Source: Dendrolimus kikuchii (Eukaryota > Arthropoda > Insecta > Lepidoptera > Lasiocampidae). Taken from it: a stretch of DNA of 64,000 nucleotides. Position 1 is the first letter of the stretch; each line of letters starts with the position of its first letter. Location of the stretch: contig CM034414.1 in NCBI GenBank assembly GCA_019925095.2, positions 1,962,001-2,026,000 on the forward strand, given 5' to 3'. The position numbers and the translations under genes are program-made. The notes beneath the pieces are model-generated. The model saw only the letters and a list, made by a program, of their open reading frames with translations, had not been told where the DNA came from and did not search any database. Below, piece by piece: positions 41,906 through 52,451 of this stretch.

Positions 41906-42025
41906 AGTCTTACATCGTTTATTCATAGACTACCTCTTCTCACTATATTTTGACACTGACATTTACAATATCAGGTTTATAAATTTAAAAAACATAATGT
42001 GTGGCCTGGCTACCGAGTCGGAATG
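41906..42025 (-). repeat. Direct terminal repeat (5' LTR)
   Basis: Matches 38247-38366. The 325 bp between it and the gag start is a non-coding leader. I see no convincing tRNA primer-binding site immediately inside it. Confidence 0.8.
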
Positions 42026-42269
42026 TTAATTGGATATCCCAGATCCACAGATAAAAAAAGATGTATCAATACAGATAATCAAAAATATCGGGGATATTTG
42101 ATAATCTGTTGATCTTAGATATAATCGTTAAAAGATTTTGTTTTTTCTTTTACTGTTACAGATCTTTAATTAGATTAAAAATTTACTACCACATAGTTCA
42201 GACATGCAATTTTAAAACCTGGCAAGTGCAAATAAATTGTTTGATTAGATTTGACTTGATCTGCTTTCT

Positions 42270-42965
42270 AAACCTCAGGAGTTCCCCAAGGATCGATTTT
42301 AGGTCCTTTATTATTTATTATCTTTATTAATGACATTAGTTCCTGCTTCCATAATACTAAGTTCCTACTTTATGCCGATAACTTGAATGTTTTCCGTCGA
42401 ACATACACGTATGATCATTGTGTTTATATACAATAAGATTTAGATCGCCTCACTACATATTGTCTGAACAATCATATACAATTAAGTATAAATAAATGCA
42501 ACTCGATAGTTTTGACAAAAACGTTAATAAAATCAATTATACTTACAAGGTAATGAACATATCCCTTGCCCAAACTGAAGACGTCAGGGACTTTGGGGTG
42601 GTAATGGATAGTAAACTACATTTAGAACTTCACACATAACAGATTATCCGTGAGGCTAACGAAATGATAGGCTTTATTAGTAGAACAAGCAAACTCTTTA
42701 ATAGGCCACGAACATATTTTAATCTTTATAACACGATTATCAGACCTCAAGTCAAATATGCCACCCAAGCTTGGAATCCTTTTTATAACAAATATGTATG
42801 CTATTGAACGAGTTCAAAAGATTCCTACGAATAATGTACTATAGGTGTAGTAGCGACCATCTCCCATACTCTCAATTATTACTTCAATATAACCTACTGT
42901 CACTCTCTAATAGACGTCTTTTACTGGGTGCTATGTTGCTTTATAAACTTTGTCACAATAGATTG
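42270..42965 (+). pseudogene. Jockey/CR1-like LINE reverse transcriptase remnant
   Basis: Plus-strand frames with stops read [19 protein letters not shown], then LYADNLNVF (a decayed YADD box), EDVRDFGVVMDSKLHL, EMIGFISRTSKLF and YNTIIRPQVKYATQAWNPF. The order of motifs is that of Jockey/CR1-type RT. Confidence 0.75.
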
Positions 42966-42966
42966 C

Positions 42967-43525
42967 TTGCTTTGTGGCGAAGCCTTAGGTGGGTAGCGAC
43001 ACCTCGTACCTGACTCCGGGGGCCAAGGCAAGGCCCCGCCTCCGTGCTTGCCTTAGCCAGCCGACATGGAGTGGAAATTGCTAGAGCTAAGACTCAAGCT
43101 CCAGGGGTCGAAGTGATAAATGGCCTAACGTCGGAAGTAGCTTCGGTGAACCTGCAGCCCACCACTCGATACCACTTAGCCACTCACACCCATATTGCCC
43201 CTGTCTTTATGGCATTTTCTGGGGCCCACGCAGGGAGTGGCGAGTCACCGTCTGCCCATTTTTCCATGTTCTCTGAACATTGCGACGTGCAGACGCCATA
43301 GTCCCCATATTCCCAGACCCCTAGTACCACTAGCAGTTCACCCCAATAGCCCGGTACTTTTTGTCCTCATTTCCCACAATAGTTCTACGCTGGCCGGGGC
43401 TTGTCCTTGGGTGCATTGTTATATGGTGTATACGTGTTGGAGTTTCCATGGCCCCACGCAAGCCCTCCAAATGTCCGGGCCATTTTTATGGCCCGTGGTC
43501 TCGAAAGACATACAAAATAATAATA
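42967..43525 (+). mobile_element. 640-bp repeat family C, internally shortened
   Basis: Matches 4787-5434 but lacks about 90 bp between TTATATGGTG and TACGTGTTGGAGTT. Confidence 0.7.
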
Positions 43526-43682
43526 TAAACTTTATTTCAGACCGGGGTCCATATTTAGTTAGTGTGTTAGTTACAAATATCTTATAAATTAATGTTAGTA
43601 GTGTTAGTAATATTTATTCTACGAGTATTTAACACAATTTTTTTTAAGCCACTTATTTTAAGCCGATGACTACCCCTATCCA

Positions 43683-43877
43683 ATGTTCTTGGAAGGGGCA
43701 GTCAAATCTGACACCGCAATAGACTTCAGAATGCCGCGCAAGCGTTGCATCAGCGAAGCGGATTTTTTACGGATAATCGCCTTAAAACCATCTGTGCGGG
43801 CCTCCGCAAACATCCCAGACGCACTACAGGGCCGCGGCAACCCTAATAGCATTCTGAAAAGCTTAGACTCGCGGTAA
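43683..43877 (+). other. Unassigned 64-codon open frame
   Basis: Reads DTAIDFRMPRKRCISEADFL and KPSVRASANIPDALQGRG. Its composition looks coding, but I do not recognise the family and no splice signals define it. Possibly part of an unrecognised transposon. Confidence 0.3.
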
Positions 43878-44258
43878 AAATTGGGCGGCTTTTTTCTAAG
43901 ACTTCCTGTCGTACTAATTCAGGACTTCGTGCCCCAATGCACCAACTCGTCAACAACTAAATACATATTTTGAAAACATTAGACATTTTTGCACTTTCCT
44001 TGAGTGCTTTTAAAAATACGTTATTAACGCCATTAAGGATCCAGGCACTGTCATTTTCTATCATGTTCTTTTTTTCTGGCGGTTATCTTTATCCCTCGCA
44101 TATGTATATAAGCGTGTCGTTGTGTGTGTTTGTTTGCATCGCTTTAAAATAATTTCAATCTACCTTTTAAATTGTTATCTTTGAACTCTTTGTTTTCGAA
44201 TACTTAACTTACTAAAATTGTTACATACCACGTCATAGTTCTTAAGTCGCTGGAAGGG

Positions 44259-44301
44259 ACTAACACCTAAGAGACAGGCTTGGCCTAGTTTAGGTGTTAG
44301 T
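44259..44301. repeat. Hairpin
   Basis: ACTAACACCTAA and TTTAGGTGTTAGT are inverted around a 19-nt loop. Confidence 0.8.
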
Positions 44302-44309
44302 ACCCAAAC

Positions 44310-44576
44310 AGTCGCGGCCTGTCGTAAGAGGCGACTTAACAACCCACAGCCAGGTGGTAGGGCATATGCCCGACTGGATGGCTACCACCCCTGGTCTAAA
44401 GTATGTCGCCATAACAACCTTGAGTTGTGTTCCGGCATTAGTGACCAGGTTCCAGTCTCCCTTAAGAGCAGCAGCGCATTTGTAGCAACTTTGGTGTTGC
44501 AAATGTCCATAGGCGATGGTAACCGCTTTCCATCTAGTGGGCCGTCTGCCTGTCTGCTGATCTCCTGAAAAAAAAA
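44310..44576 (+). mobile_element. SINE-like family A, 5'-truncated
   Basis: GCGGCCTGTCGTAAGAGGCG to ATCTCCTGAAAAAAAAA. Confidence 0.85.
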
Positions 44577-44599
44577 ATGGCATCCCAAAACAATTTTGT

Positions 44600-44775
44600 A
44601 TGTATACTTATTATGTATACCACCATCGCCACTCCTAATCAGCAATATTCTTGCCACGGGTTGTCTGGAAGAGATCGCTTTCTAGCGATAAGACCGCCTT
44701 TTGTTCACAATTAGAATAATACTAGTTCGTAAGTTTTCTGTAATGGTGTACATTAAAGTGTTATCTATCTATCAG
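44600..44775 (+). mobile_element. LINE 3' tail (family E)
   Basis: GTCTGGAAGAGATCGC, TTCTAGCGATAAGACCGCC and TACATTAAAGTGTTATCTATC. Confidence 0.65.
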
Positions 44776-45029
44776 TCTAATTTTTATGCTAAGCTGGCAA
44801 TTAGGCAGACGGCTTAACTCATGGAGAGTGGTTACAGCCGCCTATACATTTGCAACATCAGTGGCTCAATTCTGCTTTTTCAATATCTTGGGTTGCAAGT
44901 ATATCCAAAATACGACTCCATCGCGGTAATGTCATAAATTCGTATTCTACTAAATCCACAATATTTTCTCGATATTGTCGCAGCAGAATTATAGTAGAAA
45001 AAAATGGTATTACCATTAGCAGAAATCGC

Positions 45030-45170
45030 ATTAATATACCAGCCCAAACTGTCACAGTGGTGGGCTTTGGCCTCCCATTATAGGGGGAAACGGACAGTAC
45101 ACCCGCCACGCTTGTCCAAGGCGGCTTGGTAGGTTTGACACATCGGTTATCTCGATGTTTAACCGATGTG
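45030..45170 (-). mobile_element. tRNA-headed SINE (family F), 3' part
   Basis: GGGAAACGGACAGTACACCC and GCTTGTCCAAGGCGGCTTGG match the family body. The head is missing. Confidence 0.7.
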
Positions 45171-45176
45171 TTCTTT

Positions 45177-45490
45177 ATCCGTGCAGGAACGGAGAAAGAA
45201 TACTATTTCCTGCGGCCGGACCGCCTGTCGTAAGAGGCTACAAAACAACCCACAGCCAGGTAGTAGGGTATTTGCCCGACTGGATGGCTACCACCTCCGG
45301 TCTAGAGCATGCCGCCATAAAAACCTTTAGTTGTGTTCCGACATCAGTGATCAAGTTCCAGTCTCCCTTAGCAGAGCAGCAGCGTATTTGTAGCACCTTT
45401 GGTGTTGCAAATAACCATAGGCGATGGTAACCGCTTTCCATCAAGTGGGCCGTCTGCCTATCTGCTGAACTCCTGCAATAAAAAAAGAAA
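45177..45490 (+). mobile_element. SINE-like family A
   Basis: ATCCGTGCAGGAACGGAGAA to ACTCCTGCAATAAAAAAAG, directly after the tRNA-SINE. Confidence 0.85.
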
Positions 45491-45547
45491 AAAAAGTCCC
45501 TTGTGTATTACCAATGACACAAGCGTAACTTGCTTAATTTGGGGTAT

Positions 45548-45813
45548 ACAATGGCTATGTTCCATTAGTGGCTCACAACGACCAGGTTCACGACCGCGAT
45601 TTTCCCATTCCACTCGATTGCCGGCGTTACAATCGTGAACGCAAGTGGAACGGTTTGACCCACCTCTTGACATGGGTCGTAGTGAGCGTTGTGTGATCGA
45701 AAATGATGGCGTCATTAGTGACGTTTTGGCCACGACCACAACGACCGCGGTCGCCCTATGGAACGGCTAACAGAGCATTTTGGGCGTTGTGAGCTACTAA
45801 TGGAACGCGCTGA
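45548..45813. mobile_element. MITE family G, uninterrupted
   Basis: GTTCCATTAGTGGCTCACAA at the left; TTGTGAGCTACTAATGGAAC at the right is the near-exact complement. Reference copy for the split one at 55642. Confidence 0.8.
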
Positions 45814-45819
45814 ATGTGT

Positions 45820-46270
45820 GTTTGTCGCCGCTTATTATTTTTAATCCTCTGACATGGCTACGTACATACGTAATATTTGCCAGTTGCGAAAACTATAATT
45901 GAAATTCCATGTTTAGATTATAGATTAAAATGATAAATTATCATTTTCTAGAAGCGTTATAAGGCTGAAATTTATTCCAAATTAGCATAACTATAATAAA
46001 ACATATTAATTAACTAATCAATATAATGAAAGATTAGTCTTCTATTTCCTTGTCAATAGATATTATTGTAGCAGCGAGATGTCGAGGTTAATTAATGATA
46101 CTTCAGATGTCAGAGAGTAGTTTTCACTGTCGAGTGCTGATGTGAACTGATTTATTTTGGAAACGGTAACCTTACGTACGAATATTGAGAAGTCGTACAG
46201 CTAGTACAATATATAGCACAGTGTGTGAGTGAGACGGATGATGTGCGAGTGAGAAAGAGCAACTATTAAT
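45820..46270. other. Possible upstream region, no repeats recognised
   Basis: Unusually free of repeats for this window. Ends in GTGTGTGAGTGAGACGG just ahead of the candidate first exon. Confidence 0.35.
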
Positions 46271-46361
46271 ATGTGCGATCCCGCATTGCGCGTGCCAGGC
46301 ATAACAGACGCAGACAAAACAGACGCCGGAGAGCCCCCGGCTCGGTTCCTCCTACACAAAG
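46271..46361 (+). CDS. Candidate first coding exon
   Basis: ATG opens MCDPALRVPGITDADK, then TDAGEPPARFLLHK, ending at CAAAG|GTAAGACC, a consensus donor in phase 1. The exon is GC-rich (many GCC, GAC and CCC codons) in AT-rich surroundings and carries no transposon motif. No downstream exon could be paired with it, and I do not recognise the protein. It could still be chance. Confidence 0.4.
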
Positions 46362-46424
46362 GTAAGACCCCACCAATGTCACTCACTCACTACAGATACA
46401 AGTAGCCATACAAGATTAGCAGAG

Positions 46425-46784
46425 GCGTGTTGCTGGAGAGTTTCTTCCGCCGCTTCTTCTCCTCCAGCTATAACACGTTGCGAAGAGGTAGTAATGATAG
46501 ACTAGGATCGGCTCCGCCGGCGGAGTCGATAGTTGGTCCCCAAATAATCACTTCAGCCTGTTGGCTTAGCTCTTTCAGCCTTTAACGGCTAATTCTCAAT
46601 ATAGAGTCAATCCCCCGCAGCGGTCGAGCCGAGGTCGAACCTCACAGGAGGTGCCTCCTCGAGCGTGCTGCTTCCGGGCTGAACGCCTCCGCTCTCACGG
46701 AGTCGGGAAGCCCCCAAAGTCCGGTATCGCTGAAACAGCCATCTGCGGCTATTCAGCTGGGTCCAGCTCCAAATAAAAAAAAAA
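46425..46784 (+). mobile_element. LINE 3' UTR fragments with poly(A)
   Basis: TTTCTTCCGCCGCTTCTTCTC (as at 20650), then a GC-rich UTR (CGCCTCCGCTCTCACGGAG) ending AAATAAAAAAAAAA at 46774-46784. Confidence 0.6.
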
Positions 46785-46843
46785 TGCGCATGCCAGTAGT
46801 TCGTTGTATGCAGTACCCATATTATGAAGAGTATTTTCTTAAG

Positions 46844-47221
46844 TAAGAAAGAGAGTTGGTCTGAAAGAGAGTGTCGGGGTGAAGGTAAGGAAAGGAATGC
46901 TCCGGTGGTTCGGGCATGTGGACAGAATGCATGATGAAAGAATGACTAAACAGATATACAATGCAAAAGTGGATGGATGCAGAAGTCGTGGAAGGCCACG
47001 ACACACCTTCCATGATCAAATTGATCGTGTACTAGCAGAAGGTGATGTCAGGAGCCTTAAGAACAGACGAGCTTGCATGACAAGAGTCATGTATGTCAAA
47101 GAGGCAAGTGAGGTGTGTAAGAATAAGCCTAAATGGCACTCTGTTGTTCGTGCCTACCCCGCAAGGGAACTGGCGTGAAGTTATGTATGTATGTATGTAT
47201 GTATGTATGTATGTATGTATG
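46844..47221 (+). mobile_element. RTE LINE 3' fragment with 12-bp duplication
   Basis: TATTTTCTTAAG at 46832-46843 and TATTTTTTTAAG at 47222-47233 (one mismatch). Encodes KESVGVKVRKGMLRWFGHVD to the end, with an unusually long ATGT tail. Confidence 0.9.
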
Positions 47222-47261
47222 TATTTTTTTAAGTTTTCGCGACTAGTATACTACTACATTT

Positions 47262-47520
47262 TAACAGTTTTGAGCTCGGTATTTGATTTGATTTTTATTT
47301 TGACGTTTCGGCCACTTTTTAGTAGCCATGAGCATGGAAGACAAAGATGTTAACTTGTTCATTTTAATTAAAATTTTTGTTTACGGTTGTACTCTATGGG
47401 AGCCTATTCTAATTTACCACCGCTTCGCAACATGTTCTGGCTGGAAGAAAAGAAGCGGCGCAAGAAACTCTCCAGCAATACGGCTAGTTCTAATTCTCTA
47501 TATAGTACTATGATATGCCC
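47262..47520 (+). repeat. LINE-derived 3' fragment
   Basis: TTTATTTTGACGTTTCGGCC and ACCACCGCTTCGCAACATG, complementing 20640-20910. Confidence 0.55.
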
Positions 47521-47629
47521 GATTACGTTCACGTTTGACTTGAAATTCCCGGAACACAAAATACCGCAACATTTAAAAAAATGATGTAATTTTTCGTTTT
47601 AGTGAATAAACTAATTTTTATGCATTCGA

Positions 47630-47740
47630 ATAACTACAAACCGCTCCCGGGAAAATTCCCACGGGATTCCCGGAGTAAAAAATGTCACACATTTTATTAT
47701 ATAAAATTTGCTATCGATCAGTGAAAAATCACGTTGGAAT
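47630..47740 (-). mobile_element. Helitron family IV fragment
   Basis: CCGCTCCCGGGAAAATTCCC and AAATTTGCTATCGATCAGTG match the complement of 21120-21320. Ends at a family A element. Confidence 0.6.
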
Positions 47741-47764
47741 TCGTTTTTTTTTTCACTAAATGCC

Positions 47765-48043
47765 GAACACTATCGTCCCGACAGACAGCCCACTCGATGG
47801 AAAGCGGTTACTATCGCCTATGGACATTTGCAACAGCCAAGTTGTTACAAATACGCTGCTGCTCTCTTAAGGGAAACTGGAACCTGGTCACTAATGCCGG
47901 AACACAACTCAAGATTATTATGGCGACATACTTTAGACCAGGGGTGGTAGCCATCCAGTCAGGCAAATGCCTGTTAAGTCGCCTCTTACGACAGGCCGCC
48001 CGGCCGCAGGAAATTGTATTCTTTCTCCGTTCCTGCACGGATA
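47765..48043 (-). mobile_element. SINE-like family A, internally deleted
   Basis: CCACTCGATGGAAAGCGG to CCGTTCCTGCACGGATAA; the segment between GGCAAATGCC and TTAAGTCGCC is missing. Confidence 0.82.
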
Positions 48044-48092
48044 ATACATATATACATACCTGTATACACAAAATCAATTACTTTGACTTTGA

Positions 48093-48310
48093 CTTCAGTT
48101 AGATACCAAGCGAGAGCCTTTCAAGGTGACGGTCAAGGCTCTTTGCTATTAGTCCATTCACTGACACCACTATCGGTACTATGATTGTAGAGTCCAGGTT
48201 CCACATAGTGGTAACCTCGTGAGCAAGATCATCATGGGGAATCGCGACATCTACAATTATAGCAGGTCTCGCAGACCGATCAACTAACACAATATCAAGC
48301 TTGTTGGTAA
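48093..48310 (-). pseudogene. LINE pol C-terminal fragment
   Basis: Minus frame reads TNKLDIVLVDRSARPAIIVD, VAIPHDDLAHEVTTMWNLDS, TIIVPIVVSVNGLIAKSLD and HLERLSL. I recognise the IVLVDR..AIIVDVxIPHD and STIIVPIVVSxNGLI pattern from the C-terminal region of insect non-LTR polyproteins. About 16 codons between IPHD and LAHE are missing. Confidence 0.65.
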
Positions 48311-48875
48311 AGACCACGGACCATATAAACGCTCCGGAGTTTTAAAGGGCTTACGCGAGGCCTTAGGGAATCCAACACGTAGAGGCCCCTTGACAAATTT
48401 AATGTAAATGTGCCGTGACACTAACCGGCGATTATCCCTGTCTACACTATATAATAATGCACCCAAGGACAAGCCCCGGCCAGTGTAGGACTATTATGGG
48501 AAATGAGAAGAAAAAGTACCGGGCTATTGGGGTACTGGGGGTCTGGGAATATGGGGACTATGGCGTCTGCTCGTCGCAATGTTCGGGGAACATGAAAAAT
48601 GGGCCGACGATGACTCGCCACTGCATGGGTCCCAAAAAACGCCATAGAAGACAGGGGCAACATGGGTGTGAGTGGCTAAGGGGTGTAGAGAGGTGGGCTG
48701 TAGGTTCACCAAAGCTACTTCTGACGTGATGCCATTTATCACTTCCACCCCTGAAGCTTGAGTCTTAGCTTTAGCGATCTCCACTCCGTGCCGGCTGGCT
48801 CAGGCAAGCACGGAGGTGGGGGCCTTGCCTTGGCCCTCAGAGTCAGATTTGGTGGGCTGTTAGCCAGTCTCCTGT
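48308..48875 (-). mobile_element. 640-bp repeat family C, minus copy
   Basis: Complement of 4787-5410, lacking the (AAT)n tail; fused to the LINE fragment at 48310. Confidence 0.7.
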
Positions 48876-48906
48876 ATTTCAGCTATAAGGTTATATTCAG
48901 GGCTTT

Positions 48907-48922
48907 TGGGGGGGGGGGGGGG
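48907..48922. repeat. Poly(G) tract
   Basis: About 16 consecutive G. Confidence 0.9.
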
Positions 48923-49059
48923 GCACGTGGGGGGCACGCAGTGCCCTTAAAGGAAATTTCGAAAATATCGCTAAATTAGCATAAAAACTGAAGAATGAAA
49001 GAATTCGAAAAAAATGATAATAATCAATTTTGGTAACCTTAACAAAAAATAAATGCGTT

Positions 49060-49222
49060 GCCTTGAGTTGTGTTCCGGCATTAGTGACCAGGTTCCAGTC
49101 TCCCTTAAGAGAGCAGCAACGCATTTGTAGCAACTTTGGTGGTGCAAATGTCCATAGGCGATGGTAACCGCTTTCCATCAAGTGGGCCGTCTGCCTGTCT
49201 ACTGATCTCCTGCAATAAAAAA
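49060..49222 (+). mobile_element. SINE-like family A, 5'-truncated
   Basis: CCTTGAGTTGTGTTCCGGC to CTCCTGCAATAAAAAA. Confidence 0.85.
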
Positions 49223-49474
49223 ATGCATTTTTTAATAGGTCAAAATTATCCAAATACAAAATCTTTCTGAACAGTCACCGCGTCGCCTCATACTAAATGT
49301 GCGATGCTCTTCAAGAGCTAAGTGGGCTGAGTTTAGATTTGCAAAATCGTGATATAAGCCTAATGAGTGCTAATCAGAAAATTGATAGAGACATATTGCA
49401 GCATAACATTTTAACACGTCATGTCATTATTATAACTATAACATTATTTTTCTAACTTTATTGTCTTGATCTTA

Positions 49475-49790
49475 TTAAGTATGCATTGTTTGCTACAACT
49501 CCATTAATACTTCAAAAAGTAATTCTGTAACATACTTCTGTACAAAACTTATATAAAAAAAGAATTTGAGATATAAATAGAATATGAAATATAAAGAAAA
49601 ACAATATTTAGCTAGTGTTGCTGGGGAGTTTGTTGCCGCTTCTTCTCCTTTACAGCATCAACACGTTGCGAAGCGGTGTACATAGAATAGGAAGTAAAAA
49701 TTAAATATTAACTTACATGTATGACCTTTAAAAAGTGTTCTCCAGTGGAACTTATTTTGAATAAAAACTTTTGAATTTGAATTTGATAAT
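49475..49790 (-). mobile_element. Repeat family J, minus copy
   Basis: Complement of 35928-36239 including GTTTGTTGCCGCTTCTTCTC and TTCTCCAGTGGAACTTATTT. Confidence 0.75.
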
Positions 49791-50031
49791 GTGGTTCAAA
49801 TATTTGGACGAAGAGTGACTGAACCTGGTACGTACTATGAAAAGGCTTTGGAAGCGATGAATAAACTATCATTTTTTGGAGTGGAGCTACGAGCAAAATA
49901 TTATAGACTTACAACTTTCGAGAAATAGCGTACCCCCAAAAAAGAAGGGACAAAGAAAGGCCTGGTTATAATAATAAGGTTGTCGTCACGTATGTGGAAC
50001 CCTTCATTATATACGGACTGCTAAACACTCA

Positions 50032-50377
50032 AAGAGAGTGCGAAAGAGTGTCGGGTTGAAGGTAAGGAAAGGAATGCTCCGGTGGTTCGGGCATGTGGAA
50101 AGAATGCATGATGAAAGAATGACTAAACAGATATACAATGCAAAAGTGGGTGGATGCAGAAGTCGTGGAAGGCCACGACACACCTTCTATGATCAAATTG
50201 ATCGTGTACTAGCAGGTGATATCAGGAGCCTTAAGAACAGACGAGCTTGCATGACAAGAGTTATGAATGTCAAAGAGGCAAGTGAGGTGTGTAAGAATAA
50301 GCCTAAATGGCATTCTGTTGTTTGTGCCTACCCCGCAAGGGAACTGGCGTGAAGTTATGTATGTATGTATGTATGTA
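50032..50377 (+). mobile_element. RTE LINE 3' fragment with 13-bp duplication
   Basis: TGCTAAACACTCA at 50019-50031 and 50378-50390. Encodes VRKGMLRWFGHVERMHDERM to the end with a one-codon deletion in LAEGD. Confidence 0.93.
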
Positions 50378-50390
50378 TGCTAAACACTCA

Positions 50391-50920
50391 CCGAATTTAT
50401 TTTCAAACGACGATTTCAAAATTTTTTTATTTCATAATTGCATACAAATGACGTAAATCAGGCAACGGTATGAGTAAAAGTAGATAAGATAAGAGTAAAA
50501 AACATTAATCTTAAAAAGTATAAACAATACAGAGTAAATGGATTACCATAATCCTAAAATAAGCTTTAATTGTAATTTTGCTTATCGAATTATTTAATCT
50601 TGGTTTTGCGTGTCTTTCCCCGATCACCTTGAGTAAGTACAATACGTAGTTTTAGGGTTACGTTAAAAAAACGGGGTTAAATTCCCAAAAAAGTAAGGTT
50701 ACAATCCCAAAAAAAAAATAAGGTTAAAGTCCCAAAAATCGAGGATAAAAAATTCGGAAAGCGTATGTAGTCCACGACATATGAAAGGTTACATAGAGAT
50801 GACACACATCCACCATTTTTGTTTCTTGAAACTGGCGAACAGATGGCCTGATAGTTTACTTGTTAACTGATTTGATTGATTGGAGTCAAATTATGTACGT
50901 TTTGAATAATAATAAATAAC
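50391..50920. other. No gene seen
   Basis: Short GTTAAATTCCCAAAAAAGTAAG-like tandem motif at 50675-50750 (three imperfect copies of AAGGTTA..TCCCAAAAA). Otherwise unassigned. Confidence 0.45.
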
Positions 50921-51470
50921 ATACATACATACATACATAACTTCACGCCAGTTCCCTTGCGGGGTAGGCACGAACAACAGAGTGCCATTTAGGCTTATTC
51001 TTACACACCTCACTTGCCTCTTTGACATTCATAACTCTTGTCATGCAAGATCATCTGTTCTTAAGGCTCCTGACATCACCTTCTGCTAGTACACGATCAA
51101 TTTGATCATGGAAGGTGTGTCGTGGCCTTCCACGACTTCTGCATCCATCCACTTTTGCATTGTATATCTGTTTAGTCATTCTTTCATCATGCATTCTTTA
51201 CACATGCCCGAACCACCGGAGCATTCCTTTCCTTACCTTCACCCCGACACTCTCTTTCAGACCAACTCTCTTTCTTAGTTTGATATTACGAACGCGGTCC
51301 GCGAGCGTCACTCCGCAGATTTTGCGCAGTGCTCGCATCTCGACCGCGTTTACTCTACTTTTATGCTCTCTCTTCCACACCCAACTCTCGCATCCATACG
51401 TGAGCGTAGGTACCAGCACCGCGTTGTGTATGGCGAGCTGGGCCTTCTGGCTGAGGTTCTTAGCGCCTAA
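50921..51470 (-). mobile_element. RTE LINE 3' fragment, long minus copy
   Basis: Minus frame begins LLGAKNLSQKAQLAIHNAVL, LTYGCESWVWKREH, and continues intact through LRWFGHV. The rest follows after a small frame change. (TACA)n tail at left. AATAAATAA on both sides. Confidence 0.9.
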
Positions 51471-51474
51471 CAAT

Positions 51475-51814
51475 AAATAAGGGTAATAAATATTATTCAA
51501 GTTGCATAAAAGGTACTTAATAAAATAAATAGGAACTATTATTAGATTTTAAAGATAAAGTAAAAATCAATATTATAAATCAAAATTTGATTTGAAATAA
51601 ATAACTTACGAATAACTTATTATATTAAGAATAAATGCACTACAAACAAAAAAATAGAAATTAAATACTACTATAAACTATTTAAATAATGATGATTAAG
51701 ATCCTGCTTACTTGCACACCAGTGAAACTGGTAAAATGTACTGAACCATGTATTACTAGGAATAACACCTGTATACAACTACATTTATGCAAGAAGAAAT
51801 ATTTCATTTCAAAC
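51475..51814. other. AT-rich, nothing recognised
   Basis: No support for a gene or repeat. Confidence 0.45.
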
Positions 51815-52015
51815 ATTAAAGAAAGAAAGAAAGAAAGAAAATATTTATTTCAAATTGCGACTCACACAATACAAACTGATAACAAAATAACAATAAAAGA
51901 AAGCCGCAATATATGAAATGAGGTTGGCACTCAGTGTTTCGCTGTGCCGAAACATGTTCCGACACAGCACTGGTTTTCAGTGCCCACCTCCATAACCTCA
52001 TATGTCCTAAGACCC
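51815..52015 (-). mobile_element. LINE 3' end with (GAAA)n
   Basis: (AAAG)n then AATATTTATTTCAAATTGCG, ATGAGGTTGGCACTCAGTG. Shares the last part with 62290-62480. Confidence 0.6.
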
Positions 52016-52451
52016 CAAGTATGTAGATGACTTTGAACCAGTACATTAATAAACAATATATATATATATAAGAATTATACAATAATATACCCAAACAAAA
52101 CATAATAAAAAATTAAGTAAATAATAAAAAAATAAAAAAAAATACCTATAACTAAATGTTAGTGAATGTATTCTAGAAACTGTAAACAACTATAAGATAT
52201 CTTAAGTATTACTTGAAAAATGCACATACAAATCACGGATATAAACCTAATTACAAATTCCATTAATTCCTGCCCCCAGGTAAGTAAAATAATTAATTAC
52301 ATTAATTTATTATACTATTGAAAATAGTATAATTTTCATCATTTGTATTTTCCATGTATACAAAGAGGAAATTGGTATTTTAGTATGTTTGTAACGAATA
52401 AACTCAAAAACCACTGGACCGATTTCAAAAATTCTTTCCCAAATAGAATGC

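Larger units (their letters stand above)
38247..42025 (-). mobile_element. Ty3/Gypsy-type retrotransposon, integrase-deleted
   Basis: Identical 120-bp direct repeats at 38247-38366 and 41906-42025 bound a minus-strand gag-pol (38618-41581) and a remnant of the integrase C-terminus. The repeats behave as short LTRs: one lies 31 bp after the terminal stop, the other 325 bp before the gag ATG. They lack clear TG..CA ends, and the outer flanks do not share a target duplication, so the boundaries or a later rearrangement remain open. Confidence 0.75.
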
